From positions 62,001 through 126,000 of the forward strand of contig NZ_WGNY01000006.1 of assembly GCF_016124325.1 (NCBI RefSeq): a DNA stretch of 64,000 nucleotides, read 5' to 3'. This DNA comes from Phenylobacterium sp. (GTDB taxonomy: Bacteria > Pseudomonadota > Alphaproteobacteria > Caulobacterales > Caulobacteraceae). Positions within the stretch are counted from its first letter, which is position 1, and every line of letters starts with the position of its first letter. Positions 34,724-43,646 of the stretch are shown in pieces. The notes below the pieces were generated by a model. It was not told the DNA's origin. It was given only the letters and a program-made list of their open reading frames with translations, and did no database searches. Position numbers and translations under genes: made by a program.

Positions 34724-35035
34724 TCAGCCGTTCAATGGCGGGTGATAGTGTTCGATGAGGTCCTGGCGCTCGGCCTCGCGCACGGCGCGGGTGACGTTGA
34801 GGCGCGTGAGGACCGTGGCGGCGTTGTATCGGCGCCGGGCACGGTCGAGATCGGCGCGCCAGGTCTGGTTGGCGAGATTGTCGGTTTCGCCGGCGAAGAT
34901 GATGTTGGCGCCCTCCTCCGAGAGTTCGGCGATCACATAGTTCGCCCCGGCAGGCGGCAGGAAGCGCTCCTCGTCGATCGCTGCGTAGCGGTAGTGTGCG
35001 CCGGACGCCCCGGCGAGATCGATCTTGCGGGTCAC
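34724..35035 (-). CDS. small protein resembling a GIY-YIG nuclease domain
   Basis: A 103-residue protein. The order of elements, ANYVIAEL (strand), NIIFAGETDNLANQTW (strand-turn with G.T..L), helix with Arg residues, VLTRLN, then a C-terminal EAERQDLIEHYHPPLN, follows the GIY-YIG fold (second strand IG.T..L..R, acidic E near the end followed by P.LN). The GIY triplet and canonical metal Glu positions are not exactly kept, so nuclease activity is uncertain. Divergent from the Mla operon; likely cotranscribed with the YdcF gene. Confidence 0.5.
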   Translation of the reverse strand: MTRKIDLAGASGAHYRYAAIDEERFLPPAGANYVIAELSEEGANIIFAGETDNLANQTWRADLDRARRRYNAATVLTRLNVTRAVREAERQDLIEHYHPPLNG

Positions 35036-35271
35036 GCGTCTTCAACTCCTACGCAAGCGAGTTTGATCCAAGGGGGGGCCATGGTTAGGCGGCGGAGTGG
35101 GACCAAAACTTGGCCGAGCTGGGCCTTAGGCCCCGACGGGCGCTGAAGCCACCGAAACCGCCCCGGCAGACGCCTCGGGGACGGCGGTCCCGGAGGGCGC
35201 CGGAGCCCGAGGATGAACAATCTCGGCCGCCAAGGCTGGACAGCCGCGCCGTGGGCCGGGACAACCCTCCT

Positions 35272-36399
35272 ATGGAGACGCCCGCCGACTTCCATCTCGA
35301 GTCCGTGGAGGAGCGCCCGAAAGCGACTCTCAGCGGCGATTGGACGACCGACCGACTGGGGGACGCCGGCGCGGCGCTCGCCCGGGCGCTGGCGGACCGC
35401 TCGGACATCGACCTCGATCTGAGCGGGGTCGAGCGGATGGACACCTTCGGCGCCTACGCCGTGGTGCGCGCCGTCGGCCCGTCGTTCAACGCCGATAGGG
35501 TCAGCGGTCGGCCCGAATCGCGGCGCCTGCTCCAGCTGGTCGACCAGGCCGTGAGGGTCGAACCCGTCGTTCGCCGGGAGCCGCGAGGCTTCCACGAGCT
35601 GATGATCCGCATCGGCCGCAATGTGATGGCCCTGGGCTACGAGTTCATCGACACCATGGCCTTCCTCGGCCACCTGCTGGTGGTCACGGTCCAGACGGCC
35701 TTCAAGCTCGTGACCTCCCCCCGCCGGGTTCGCTGGGCGCCGATCGTCGGCCAAATGGAACGCGCCGGCCTGGACGCGATCCCCATCGTCGCCGTCACCA
35801 CCTTCTTCATCGGCGCCGTCGTCGCGCTGCTCGGCGTCAACATGCTGCGCCAGTTCGGCGCCGAGGTGTTCGTCGTCGAGCTGATCGGCGTGGCGGTGCT
35901 GCGCGAGTTCAACATCGTTATCACGGCCGTGCTGCTGGCCGGCCGGTCGGCCTCGGCGTTCGCCGCGGAACTCGGCTCGATGAAGATGAACCAGGAGGTC
36001 GACGCCATGCAGGTGATGGGCGTCGACCCCTTCGAAGCGCTGGTGCTGCCGCGGTTCGCGGCCCTCGTGATCACGATCCCGCTGCTCACCTTCGTGGCCA
36101 CGCTGGCGGGCCTGTTCGGCGGGCTGATGGTGACCTGGACCACCCTGGGCCTCGGCCCGGCCTTCTTCCTGCAACGGATCCTCGACAACGTGGGGCCGAA
36201 CCACTTCTACATCGCCCTTTCGAAGGCGCCTGTGATGGCCGCCGTAGTCGCGAGCATCGGATGCCGGCAAGGCCTGCTGGTCGGCGGCGACGTCGAGTCG
36301 CTCGGACGACGGGTCACCGCCGCGGTGGTGCACGCCATCTTCGCGATCATCATGCTCGATGCCGCGTTCGCCCTGCTCTACATGGAACTCGACCTGTGA
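35272..36399 (+). CDS. mlaE: MlaE-type ABC permease with fused N-terminal STAS domain
   Basis: A 375-residue inner membrane permease of the Mla/MCE phospholipid transport complex. The first about 110 residues form a STAS domain (TLSGDWTTDRL, LDLSGVERMDTFGAYAVV), i.e. MlaB fused in cis. From about 150 the MlaE core follows: FLGHLL, TTFFIGAVVALLGVNMLRQFGAE, FNIVITAVLLAGRSASAFAAELGSMKMNQEVDAMQVMGVDP (the family signature with its coupling helix) and five to six transmembrane helices. ATG 35272 starts the STAS domain cleanly, although no strong ribosome site precedes it. First gene of a four-gene operon. Confidence 0.92.
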   Translation: METPADFHLESVEERPKATLSGDWTTDRLGDAGAALARALADRSDIDLDLSGVERMDTFGAYAVVRAVGPSFNADRVSGRPESRRLLQLVDQAVRVEPVVRREPRGFHELMIRIGRNVMALGYEFIDTMAFLGHLLVVTVQTAFKLVTSPRRVRWAPIVGQMERAGLDAIPIVAVTTFFIGAVVALLGVNMLRQFGAEVFVVELIGVAVLREFNIVITAVLLAGRSASAFAAELGSMKMNQEVDAMQVMGVDPFEALVLPRFAALVITIPLLTFVATLAGLFGGLMVTWTTLGLGPAFFLQRILDNVGPNHFYIALSKAPVMAAVVASIGCRQGLLVGGDVESLGRRVTAAVVHAIFAIIMLDAAFALLYMELDL

Positions 36400-37217
36400 G
36401 GCGGCGGGGACGCACCGTCGCAACCGCCGAGCCCGATCGCGATGGTCCGGCCATCGAGGTCAGCGGCCTGTGCACGGCGTTCGGCGACCACGTCGTGCAC
36501 GACAACCTCGACTTGAATGTGCGCCGCGGCGAGGTGTTGGGGGTCGTGGGCGGCTCCGGTTCGGGCAAGTCGGTGCTGCTCAACACGATCATCGGGCTGC
36601 GCCGGCCCCAGGCCGGGACCGTGAAGGTCTTCGGACACGAGTTGCAGACGACCTCGCGGCGCGGCTGGAGCGAACTGGAGCGCGCATGGGGCGTACTCTT
36701 CCAGAGCGGGGCCCTGTTCTCGAACCTGACGGTGCGCGAGAACGTGGCGGCGCCCATGTACGAACATAGCGCGTTGTCGCGGCAGGAGATCGAGGAACTG
36801 GCCGATATCAAGATCGCCATGGTCGGACTGCGGTCGGACGCCGGCTCGCTGAAGCCCGCCGAGCTGTCTGGCGGCATGAAGAAGCGGGCCGGGCTGGCGC
36901 GCGCGCTGGCGCTGGACCCGGAACTCCTTTTCCTGGACGAACCCACATCGGGTCTCGACCCCATCGGCGCGGGCGCGTTCGACGAGCTGATCCGCGACCT
37001 TTCCGACAGCCTGAGCCTGACGGTGTTCATGATCACCCACGACCTCGACAGCCTCTACGCCATCACCGACCGCGTCGCGGTGCTGGCCGACCACAGGGTG
37101 GTGGCCACCGCACCGGTCCACGAGCTGGAGAGTTCGGACCATCCCTGGATCCGCGAGTATTTCCTGGGTCCGCGCGGACGCGCCGCGCGCGCCGCCGAAG
37201 CCCGGACCAAGTCCTGA
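36396..37217 (+). CDS. mlaF: Mla-type ABC transporter ATP-binding protein
   Basis: A 273-residue ATPase. Walker A GGSGSGKSVL (about 51-60), Q-loop VLFQSGALF, ABC signature LSGGMKKRAGLARAL, Walker B LLFLDEPTSGLDPIG and switch His in MITHDLDSLY identify an MlaF-type protein driving lipid movement. The GTG at 36396 overlaps the permease stop by four bases (GTGA). The C-terminal HPWIREYFLGPRGR is typical of MlaF and contacts the partner subunit in known complexes. Confidence 0.94.
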   Translation: MRRRGRTVATAEPDRDGPAIEVSGLCTAFGDHVVHDNLDLNVRRGEVLGVVGGSGSGKSVLLNTIIGLRRPQAGTVKVFGHELQTTSRRGWSELERAWGVLFQSGALFSNLTVRENVAAPMYEHSALSRQEIEELADIKIAMVGLRSDAGSLKPAELSGGMKKRAGLARALALDPELLFLDEPTSGLDPIGAGAFDELIRDLSDSLSLTVFMITHDLDSLYAITDRVAVLADHRVVATAPVHELESSDHPWIREYFLGPRGRAARAAEARTKS

Positions 37218-38176
37218 TGGAAAAGAACGCCAACTACGCCCTGGTCGGGCTCTCGACCCTGATCCTGACGGTCGCCGCCGTCCTGTTCGTCATCTGGCTG
37301 GCGCGTCTGTCCTTCGCCCGGGACTTCGACCTCTACGACATCGTCTTCGAGGGCCCGGTGCGCGGCCTCAACGAGGGCGGCGAGGTCCATTTCAACGGGA
37401 TCAAGGTGGGCGAGGTCACCAAGATCGCCCTCGACAAGTCGAACCCTAACAACGTGATCGCCCGGGTTCGGGTGACCGAGGACGTGCCGATCCGCACGGA
37501 CTCCTACGCGACGCTGGAGCCCCAGGGGATCACGGGCCTGAACTACATCCAGATCACCGCGGGGACGTCGAGCAAGCAGCTGCTGAAGGACTATACCGCC
37601 GCCCACTGCGAGCGGCTGAGCGGCGGCTGCATCCCCATCGTGCACAGCCAGCGCAGCACCATCTCCGACCTGCTGGCCGGCGGCGGGACCGTGCTCACGC
37701 GCACGATCGAGGCGCTCGACCGGGTTAACCGGGTCCTGTCGGACAAGAACATCAAGACCTTCTCCGCGTCCCTGGCCGATATCCAGTCGGTCACCGCCGA
37801 GCTGCGGGAGCGCAAGGCGATCATCGCCGACGCCCAGAGCGCGGTGCAGCGGATCGATGAGGCGTCGAAGGAGATCGCCGAGCTGTCGCGCACGACCCGC
37901 GAAGTCATGAACGGCGACGGCCGTCGGGCGGTGAAGAATCTGGCCGACGCCGCCGACGAGGCCCGCGCCACGGCCGCGGACGCCCGGGCCATGATCGACC
38001 AGCTCCAGGGGCCCACCGCCGACTTCGCCACCAACGGCCTGCCGCAGATCACGGCGGCCGTGATCCAGCTTCAGAGCGCGGCCGAGGCGCTGGAGCGTCT
38101 CGTCAACGAGGTCCAGGCCAGCCCCACGGGCGCGCTAGGCCGCGGCCAGTCCGAGGAAATGAAGGTGCACCAATGA
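37217..38176 (+). CDS. mlaD: MCE domain substrate-binding protein (MlaD-like)
   Basis: A 319-residue periplasmic protein anchored by one N-terminal helix (YALVGLSTLILTVAAVLFVIWLA). The MCE domain covers about 40-115 (FEGPVRGLNEGGEVHFNGIKVGEV ... LEPQGITGLNYIQI) and forms the hexameric lipid channel. The C-terminal half is a long helix/coiled coil with repeated Ala, Glu and Arg residues (about 170-300), longer than in E. coli MlaD, as is usual in alphaproteobacteria. The start overlaps the mlaF stop by one base. Confidence 0.93.
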   Translation: MEKNANYALVGLSTLILTVAAVLFVIWLARLSFARDFDLYDIVFEGPVRGLNEGGEVHFNGIKVGEVTKIALDKSNPNNVIARVRVTEDVPIRTDSYATLEPQGITGLNYIQITAGTSSKQLLKDYTAAHCERLSGGCIPIVHSQRSTISDLLAGGGTVLTRTIEALDRVNRVLSDKNIKTFSASLADIQSVTAELRERKAIIADAQSAVQRIDEASKEIAELSRTTREVMNGDGRRAVKNLADAADEARATAADARAMIDQLQGPTADFATNGLPQITAAVIQLQSAAEALERLVNEVQASPTGALGRGQSEEMKVHQ

Positions 38177-38799
38177 CGCGTCCGTCCGCCCTCCTCCGCC
38201 TCGCGCTGGCCGCCGCGGCGGCCGTGGTTCTGTCGGGCTGCGTTTCACTGCTGCCGAAGGCGAAGCCGGTCCACCTCTACCGGTTCGGCGCCGACGCCGC
38301 CGCGCCGGCCGACGCGACGACGGGGTCGGTCGGCGTGCTCCGCGCCAATGGCAGCTTCCAGCGCGAAGCGGCGGGCGACCGGCTGCTCACCGTCACCGAC
38401 GGCAAGGTCGCCTACGTGGCCGAGACACGATGGGCGGCGCCGGCGGCGGCGCTCTGGGACGAGGCCGTGGCGGGCGCGTTCGACGCCGATCCCGGACCGA
38501 CGCGCCTGATCGCGCGCGGCGAGCGGGGGGCCCCCGACTACGCCCTGCGCCTGGACGTGCGCGCCTTCGAGACGCGGTACGACCATGGCCCCAAGGCCGC
38601 GCCGACCGTCGTCGTGCGCGTGCGCGCCGTACTCACGCGCAACAGCGACCGCAGCCTGGTGGCCGAGAAGATCTTCGAGGCGCGCGCCGAGGCTGCGCGG
38701 AATCGCGTCCGGGCCATCGTGCCGGCCTACGACCGCGCCGTCGCCGAGGTGCTGGACGGCCTCGTGGCCTGGACCAACGCGCAAGTGACTCCCGCTTGA
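38173..38799 (+). CDS. ABC-type transport auxiliary lipoprotein (PqiC-like)
   Basis: A 208-residue outer membrane lipoprotein: signal LALAAAAAVVLSGCVSLLPK with lipobox LSGC (Cys at about 17). A beta-rich ABC_trans_aux domain follows, with the LYRFGAD-like first strand, LRLDVRAFETRYD and VRVRAVL segments seen in PqiC-type partners of MCE systems. It overlaps the MCE gene by four bases (ATGA). Together these genes link inner and outer membranes for phospholipid traffic. Confidence 0.87.
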   Translation: MTRPSALLRLALAAAAAVVLSGCVSLLPKAKPVHLYRFGADAAAPADATTGSVGVLRANGSFQREAAGDRLLTVTDGKVAYVAETRWAAPAAALWDEAVAGAFDADPGPTRLIARGERGAPDYALRLDVRAFETRYDHGPKAAPTVVVRVRAVLTRNSDRSLVAEKIFEARAEAARNRVRAIVPAYDRAVAEVLDGLVAWTNAQVTPA

Positions 38800-38862
38800 G
38801 CCACATCAAGGACCAGGCCTCGGCGCTGCGTCCAAATCCATCCTCGAACGGAGGGTGGAACG

Positions 38863-39363
38863 ATGGACATCGATGTTGCGGACCTGGCCCGGATCACGCG
38901 GACCGAGGCTGGCTATCGCTGCGAGTTCGGCCGTGACTTCGACCACGCGCCGCAGGTGATCTGGGCGGCGCTGACCGAACCGGCGAAGCTGGCGCAGTGG
39001 CTCGCGCCCGGGACGATCGAACAGCGGATCGGCGGCCGCGCGCGGCTCGACTTCCAGGACAGCGGCATCGTGATCGATTCCGACGTCAGCCTGTGCGAGC
39101 CCGACCATCTGCTGGAATACGGCTGGAGCGGGCCCGGCGAGCCGGACCGGCGCCTCACCTGGACGCTGACGGCGCTGCAGGACGGCTGCCGCCTTTCGCT
39201 GGTGCTGCGGCTGCCCGACGGCGACGACGTGGCCCGCAGCTGCGCCGGATGGGACGCCCACCTCGACATGCTGGCGGCGACCCTGGAAGGCGTCTCGGTG
39301 AAGTTCCCGTTCGAAGTCTTCAAGGCCGCGCGGGAGGCCTACAAGGCCCGTTTGGCAGCCTAG
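38863..39363 (+). CDS. SRPBCC/AHSA1 family protein
   Basis: A 166-residue START/Bet v1-fold protein of the AHSA1 type. [28 protein letters not shown] (about 21-48), then LLEYGWSG and [20 protein letters not shown] fit the family pattern, and [18 protein letters not shown] forms the long C-terminal helix. Small hydrophobic ligands are bound by this fold; the ligand is unknown. Good ribosome site CGGAGGGTGG before ATG 38863. It follows the Mla operon by 63 nt and ends in a 4-nt stop overlap with convergent folD. Confidence 0.85.
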   Translation: MDIDVADLARITRTEAGYRCEFGRDFDHAPQVIWAALTEPAKLAQWLAPGTIEQRIGGRARLDFQDSGIVIDSDVSLCEPDHLLEYGWSGPGEPDRRLTWTLTALQDGCRLSLVLRLPDGDDVARSCAGWDAHLDMLAATLEGVSVKFPFEVFKAAREAYKARLAA

Positions 39364-40253
39364 GCTTCGAGCCCCGCCTGCCGCTTGGCGGCGGTGAGCG
39401 TGTTCTGCAGCAGGCAGACCACCGTCATGGGGCCGACGCCCTTGGGCACCGGGGTGATGGCGCCGGCCACCTCGAGCGCTTCCTTGTAGTTCACGTCGCC
39501 CACGATCTTGGTCTTGCCGGCGGCCGCCTTCTCGGGATTGTCGAAGGGCACGCGGTTGATGCCCACGTCGATGACCGTCGCGCCGGGCTTGATCCAGTCG
39601 CCCCGGATCATCCGGGGCCGGCCCACGGCGGCCACCAGGATGTCGGCCGTGCGGCAGACCGCCGGCAGGTCGCGCGTCTTGGAATGGGCGATCGTGACGG
39701 TGCAGTCGGCGGCCAGCAGCAGCTGGGCGATGGGCTTGCCCACCAGCAGCGAGCGGCCGACCACGACCGCGTTGAGGCCGGCCAAGTCGCCCAGGGTGGC
39801 GCGCAGCAGGACCATGCAGCCCACCGGCGTGCAGGCCGTGAGCGCCGGCAGGCCGGCGACTAGGCGCCCGGCGTTGATCACATGCAGGCCGTCGACGTCC
39901 TTGTCGGGATCGATGGCGGAGACCACCGCCTTCTCGTCAAGGTGCTTCGGCAACGGCAGCTGGACGAGGATGCCGTGGATCAGCGGGTCGGCGTTGAGGT
40001 CCGCGACGAGCCGGAGCAGTTCGTCCTGCTGGGTGTCGGCCGGCAGCCGATGGGTGACCGAGTGCATGCCGGCGGCCAGCGACTGCTCCCCCTTCGACTT
40101 CACGTAGGACTGGGAGGCCGGATCGTCGCCCACCAGCACGACGGCCAGTCCTGGCTGCAGATCGTGGTCGGCGCGCAGGCGCGCGACCTCGGCGGTGACT
40201 TCGGCCCGCAGCCGCTCGGCCACGGGCGCGCCCTCGATGATTCTGGCCGTCAT
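39360..40253 (-). CDS. folD: methylenetetrahydrofolate dehydrogenase / cyclohydrolase
   Basis: A 297-residue bifunctional enzyme of one-carbon metabolism. Substrate-site motif [23 protein letters not shown] (about 42-64, with Tyr/Lys of the active site), [15 protein letters not shown] (about 96-110), [23 protein letters not shown] and [11 protein letters not shown] are all typical of FolD. The last residues read KRQAGLEA. It starts 18 nt after the NUDIX gene stop. Stops of folD and the SRPBCC gene share CTAG. Confidence 0.97.
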   Translation of the reverse strand: MTARIIEGAPVAERLRAEVTAEVARLRADHDLQPGLAVVLVGDDPASQSYVKSKGEQSLAAGMHSVTHRLPADTQQDELLRLVADLNADPLIHGILVQLPLPKHLDEKAVVSAIDPDKDVDGLHVINAGRLVAGLPALTACTPVGCMVLLRATLGDLAGLNAVVVGRSLLVGKPIAQLLLAADCTVTIAHSKTRDLPAVCRTADILVAAVGRPRMIRGDWIKPGATVIDVGINRVPFDNPEKAAAGKTKIVGDVNYKEALEVAGAITPVPKGVGPMTVVCLLQNTLTAAKRQAGLEA

Positions 40254-40271
40254 GGCCGGGCTGCTAGCGCT

Positions 40272-40730
40272 TCAGGGCCCCGCGCGCAATCTCAGCCATG
40301 CGGCGACCGCCCATGCATGCGACTCCCGATCGAGCCGAACGAGCGCCGATTGCGGCTCCATCCAGGTCAGGGTGTGGTCGTCCTCGATCTTCAGGGCGGG
40401 GTCCTCGGCGAGGACGCGGCCCGAGAAGAACGCGCCCCGGCTGTTGCGCACGACGCCGTCGCTGTGGAGGTAGTAGTGGTCGGCGCGGACGAACGGTTCG
40501 GCGTCGAGCGCCACCGCGAGCCCCGCCTCTTCCCCGCACTCGCGGATCGCCGCCTGGATCTCGCTCTCGCCGGGATCGACGCCACCGCCGGGCAGGTCGA
40601 GCACCAGGCCCCACTGGCGCGGCACCTCCACGAGCGCGATCAGCCCGTCCCGTTCGATCACGGCGAAGGCGACCGGGCGGTCCGGATGGGCGACACCCGG
40701 CTGCGGCTTGCCGAACTGAGGCCCCGCCAT
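40272..40730 (-). CDS. NUDIX hydrolase
   Basis: A 152-residue pyrophosphohydrolase. The Nudix box G-x5-E-x7-REUxEExGU is exact at about 49-71 (GGVDPGESEIQAAIRECGEEAGL). The substrate, a nucleoside diphosphate derivative, is not evident; the small size and housekeeping setting suggest a pool-cleansing enzyme of the MutT/ADP-sugar kind. The start overlaps the nuclease stop by one base (TGATG). Confidence 0.9.
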   Translation of the reverse strand: MAGPQFGKPQPGVAHPDRPVAFAVIERDGLIALVEVPRQWGLVLDLPGGGVDPGESEIQAAIRECGEEAGLAVALDAEPFVRADHYYLHSDGVVRNSRGAFFSGRVLAEDPALKIEDDHTLTWMEPQSALVRLDRESHAWAVAAWLRLRAGP

Positions 40731-41737
40731 CAGTCGATCCCGTAGAGCGCCGGGTAGGGATCGACCTTGCCGGCGATCACGTCCTTCACCGCCACCGGCT
40801 TCCAGCCCACCGAGCGGTCAAGGCTGGCCTGCCACGCCTCGACGATCAGGTCGCGCAGCTCCGAAGCGCCGGCCGCCATCCGCTCGACCGCGAACTGGGT
40901 CCCGCGCGGATCGCCGGCCGCCAGGCCGCCCGCCTTCTCCATCTCGTAGAACGGGATCACGTAGCCCGACGTGGTGGTGAGGTAGGCGGCCACCTGCTGG
41001 TCGATGGGATCGCTGGAGACGTGCAGCGGCGCGAGCTTCGCCGTCACGGCCTGGGGCGTGACCGTGTCGCGCACGAGGTCGCTCTCGAAGGGGCCATGCA
41101 CCCGGGCGGTCGTGTAGCCGTTGGGGTTCGGATAGTCGCCCCAGCCGTTGTAGTGGTCGGTGACGTGCAGCGGCTGGCTGCCGTCGCCGACGAAGTGGGA
41201 CAGCTCGCCGATCCCCTTCAGGATCAGGGCCTCGCGGCGCACGCGATCCTGGACGAACCAGGCGCGGTTGGCCTTCCACTTCGGGTTCGCCTCGGCGGCC
41301 TTCAGCACACGCCAGTAGGCGAGATCGGTGGTGAGCTGCTGCCAGCGGTCGACGATCGAATACGGCAGGTAGCCGGCCTTCCACTGGTCGAGCCCCGCCG
41401 CGCGCAGCTGGGCTTCGTAGTCGGCGCGGGTGGCGGCCAGCGGGACCATCGGTGGGCCGCCCAGCACCTTGCCGGCGTCGTCCAGGTCGATGAAATGGCC
41501 GGGATCGCGGTCGGCGTCGTGCAGCTTGCCCGAGCCCTTGGAGCGGTCGGGCTCGCGGGACAGTTCGCCCACGTCCCGGGCGGCCTGCGGGGTGCGCAGG
41601 AACGCCGGCAGGTCCTTCGGCAGGGCCCGGATGGCCACTTCGCCGATAATGCGGTGACCGGAAGATCCCCAGGCCAGGAGCGAACTGGGAACGGCGGCGA
41701 GGGCCACGGCGACGGCGATGGCGGGGAGACGCTTCAT
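40730..41737 (-). CDS. exported S1/P1-type nuclease
   Basis: A 335-residue periplasmic or secreted zinc nuclease. Signal peptide MKRLPAIAVAVALAAVPSSLLA is followed by WGSSGHRIIGEVA, in which the new N-terminal Trp and His are zinc ligands in this family. HDADRDPGHFIDLDD and GELSHFVGDGSQPLHVTDHYNGWGD carry the other metal ligands, and the DQQVAAYLTTTSGY helix region completes the fold. Expected to cut single-stranded nucleic acid, perhaps for phosphate or nucleotide scavenging. ATG 41737 is set by the signal peptide. Confidence 0.92.
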   Translation of the reverse strand: MKRLPAIAVAVALAAVPSSLLAWGSSGHRIIGEVAIRALPKDLPAFLRTPQAARDVGELSREPDRSKGSGKLHDADRDPGHFIDLDDAGKVLGGPPMVPLAATRADYEAQLRAAGLDQWKAGYLPYSIVDRWQQLTTDLAYWRVLKAAEANPKWKANRAWFVQDRVRREALILKGIGELSHFVGDGSQPLHVTDHYNGWGDYPNPNGYTTARVHGPFESDLVRDTVTPQAVTAKLAPLHVSSDPIDQQVAAYLTTTSGYVIPFYEMEKAGGLAAGDPRGTQFAVERMAAGASELRDLIVEAWQASLDRSVGWKPVAVKDVIAGKVDPYPALYGID

Positions 41738-41778
41738 GCCCCCGGTTTGAGCGCGCGGCCGGCCGAACGCAAGCCGCC

Positions 41779-42360
41779 TCAGGCGATGCCGAGCGCCTGC
41801 TCCACCCGCGCCACCCAGGCGCGCACGGCGGGATAGGCCTCCAGCCCGAAGCCGCCCTCGTGGCTCACACGCGTGTAGGCCACCAGCGCCACGTCGGCGA
41901 GGCTGACGCGGTCGCCGACGAGGAACGGCGTTTGCCCCAGTTGCAGCTCCAGCCGCGCCAGGGCCGCCGCGCCGCGCTCCAGGATGCGGGGCTCCAACTC
42001 CGCGACCGCCTTGCCGAGATACTTCACCTGGAAGCGCGCGACGGCGATGTAGGGCTCGTGGCTGTACTGCTCCCAGAACATCCACTCCAGCATCCGGCCC
42101 CGGTCGTAGGCGTCCGCCGGGATCAGCGCCGATCCCTCGGCGAGATGGAAGATGATCGCGTTCGACTGGGCCAGCGGGCGGCCATCGTCGAGGATGACCG
42201 CGGGCACCTGTCCCGCCGGATTCATCGCCAGAAAATCGGCCGTGCGGGATTGGCTCTGGAGGACGTCGGTTTCGATCCACTCGTAGCCGCGGCCCAGAAA
42301 ATCGGCCGTCCACTTCACCTTCAGGCAGTTGCCCGAGATGCTGTCCCCATAGATTTTCAT
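41779..42360 (-). CDS. glutathione S-transferase family protein
   Basis: A 193-residue thioredoxin-fold plus helical protein. The N-terminal domain begins MKIYGDSISGNCLKVKWTADFLG (Ser9/Asn11 region at the catalytic position), has the cis-Pro motif GQVPAVILDDGRPLAQSNAIIFHLAE (about 50-75), and the C-terminal domain ends with FLVGDRVSLADVALVAYTRVSHEGGF (the N-capping box/D residue). A cytosolic GST with unknown electrophile. First gene of a minus-strand run GST-nuclease-NUDIX-folD. Confidence 0.92.
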   Translation of the reverse strand: MKIYGDSISGNCLKVKWTADFLGRGYEWIETDVLQSQSRTADFLAMNPAGQVPAVILDDGRPLAQSNAIIFHLAEGSALIPADAYDRGRMLEWMFWEQYSHEPYIAVARFQVKYLGKAVAELEPRILERGAAALARLELQLGQTPFLVGDRVSLADVALVAYTRVSHEGGFGLEAYPAVRAWVARVEQALGIA

Positions 42361-42547
42361 GCGCCGGCTCCCTGGTTCCGGGGGTGGCCTGTGCCGACAT
42401 TCCCGAGAGCGCGCAAGCGACAGGCTCTAACTCCGGATGTTAGGGAAACTAACCGCCCTTGCGGAGGCGTCGCTGAAGGGTTGCTCTGGCGTGGCGGGAT
42501 GGCTAGGAGTCGCGCCACCAGATCAACGACGAAGGAGGACGCCGTCC

Positions 42548-43027
42548 ATGCGACGCCGCCTCGCCGCCCTGGCGCTGATTTCCACCCTGGTCGCCGCGCC
42601 GAACGCGCAGGCGGAGACCAAGGATCCGGTGGGCGACATGATCGCGTCGCTGCTGTCGGGCGCATTGCCTGGCGCCGGCGTCTTCAATCTGAAGGCCACG
42701 CTCTATCACGCGGGCGTCAAGGGCGTGAACTCGCTGGACAGCCTGGGCTGCCGCGTCGTGCCGATGCGGACGCTCGCCGTCGACCGCAAGGTGATCCCGC
42801 GCCACACTGTCCTGTTCATCAAGGAGACGGTGGGCCTGCAAATGCCGGATGGCAGCCCTCACGACGGCTACTGGTACGCCTCGGACGTGGGCGGCGCGAT
42901 CAAGGGCGAGCGTGTCGACCTCTACACCGGCAATGGCGCCGCCTCGATGAAGCCGCTCATGAAGCTGAACCTGTCGAAGGTGACCGCCGTGAAGGTCGGC
43001 CGCTTCGAGGGCTGCCCGCCGCCGTAG
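42548..43027 (+). CDS. exported 3D (Asp-Asp-Asp) domain protein
   Basis: A 159-residue secreted protein: signal peptide MRRRLAALALISTLVAAPNAQAE, then a short domain with TLYHAGVKGVNSLDSLGCRV, VIPRHTVLFI, DGYWYASDVGGAIKGERVDLYTG. The spaced Asp residues (DSLG, SDVGG, RVDLY) give the 3D motif found at the end of MltA and in related peptidoglycan-lytic proteins. Residue spacing is close to that of the family; substrate is probably peptidoglycan. ATG 42548 follows AAGGAGG; a longer in-frame start at 42437 lacks a signal peptide. Confidence 0.8.
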   Translation: MRRRLAALALISTLVAAPNAQAETKDPVGDMIASLLSGALPGAGVFNLKATLYHAGVKGVNSLDSLGCRVVPMRTLAVDRKVIPRHTVLFIKETVGLQMPDGSPHDGYWYASDVGGAIKGERVDLYTGNGAASMKPLMKLNLSKVTAVKVGRFEGCPPP

Positions 43028-43109
43028 GCCGCCCAACCGGCCGCGAATCTCCCCGACCGTCTCTCGAACGCCGCGCCGCGGCGCGGTTTCGCTTGGCTGG
43101 GGAGAGCCC

Positions 43110-43646
43110 ATGATCGTCCACAAGCCCAACTTCCACGTCTTCACCGGCGGCCCCGGCGTGGGGAAGACCACCCTGCTCCGCCACCTGGCCTCTCGGGGCG
43201 AACGCGTCGTCCAAGAGAACGCCCGCGCCGTGATCCGCGAGGAGGCGGCGTCTGGCGGCGGCGGCACGCCCTGGCAGGACAATCGACGCTTCTGCGACCT
43301 GACCACCGCCCGCGACTTGGCCGACTTCGACCGCCTGGCCGGCGAGACCGGGCGGGTCTTCTTCGACCGCGGGATCATGGACATGTGGGGAGCCAACGGG
43401 ACGCCGCCCTCCCCCGCCCTGCAAGAGGCCGTGCGCACGCGCCGCTACAACAGCCGGGTGTTCGTCTTCCCGCCCTGGCGCGAAATCTACGGGACCGACG
43501 CCGAGCGGCGCCAGGACTGGGCCGAGGCCGAAGCGACCTTCAAGCGGATCGTGCGGATGCTGGCCGAACTCGACTACGAGCCGGTCGTCGTGCCGAAAGC
43601 CGCCATTCAGGATCGCGCCGCGTTCGTGCTGGCGCGAGTCGCCTAG
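43110..43646 (+). CDS. AAA_28-type P-loop ATPase/kinase-like protein
   Basis: A 178-residue P-loop protein. Walker A is FTGGPGVGKTTLLRHL (about 11-26); ENARAVIREEAASGG and FFDRGIMDMWGA (DRG, Walker B-like) and the C-terminal GTDAERRQDWAEAEATFKRI fit the AAA_28 family, close in form to small nucleotide/nucleoside kinases. The role is unknown; relatives are annotated only as ATPases. GGGGAGAGCCC precedes ATG 43110. Stop shares CTAG with convergent ferredoxin reductase. Confidence 0.8.
   Translation: MIVHKPNFHVFTGGPGVGKTTLLRHLASRGERVVQENARAVIREEAASGGGGTPWQDNRRFCDLTTARDLADFDRLAGETGRVFFDRGIMDMWGANGTPPSPALQEAVRTRRYNSRVFVFPPWREIYGTDAERRQDWAEAEATFKRIVRMLAELDYEPVVVPKAAIQDRAAFVLARVA

Noticed and set aside
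34176-35045. YdcF and the GIY-YIG-like region as one long gene
   Set aside because: The first part of the long frame is an out-of-frame reading of the 103-residue gene; the DUF218 domain begins only at about 34700.
40730-42400. Fused nuclease with a long N-terminal domain
   Set aside because: The extra part is an out-of-frame reading of the GST gene; the nuclease has its own signal peptide at 41737.
42361-42665. Minus-strand frame upstream of the GST gene
   Set aside because: No motif, overlaps the signal peptide of the 3D-domain gene on the other strand.
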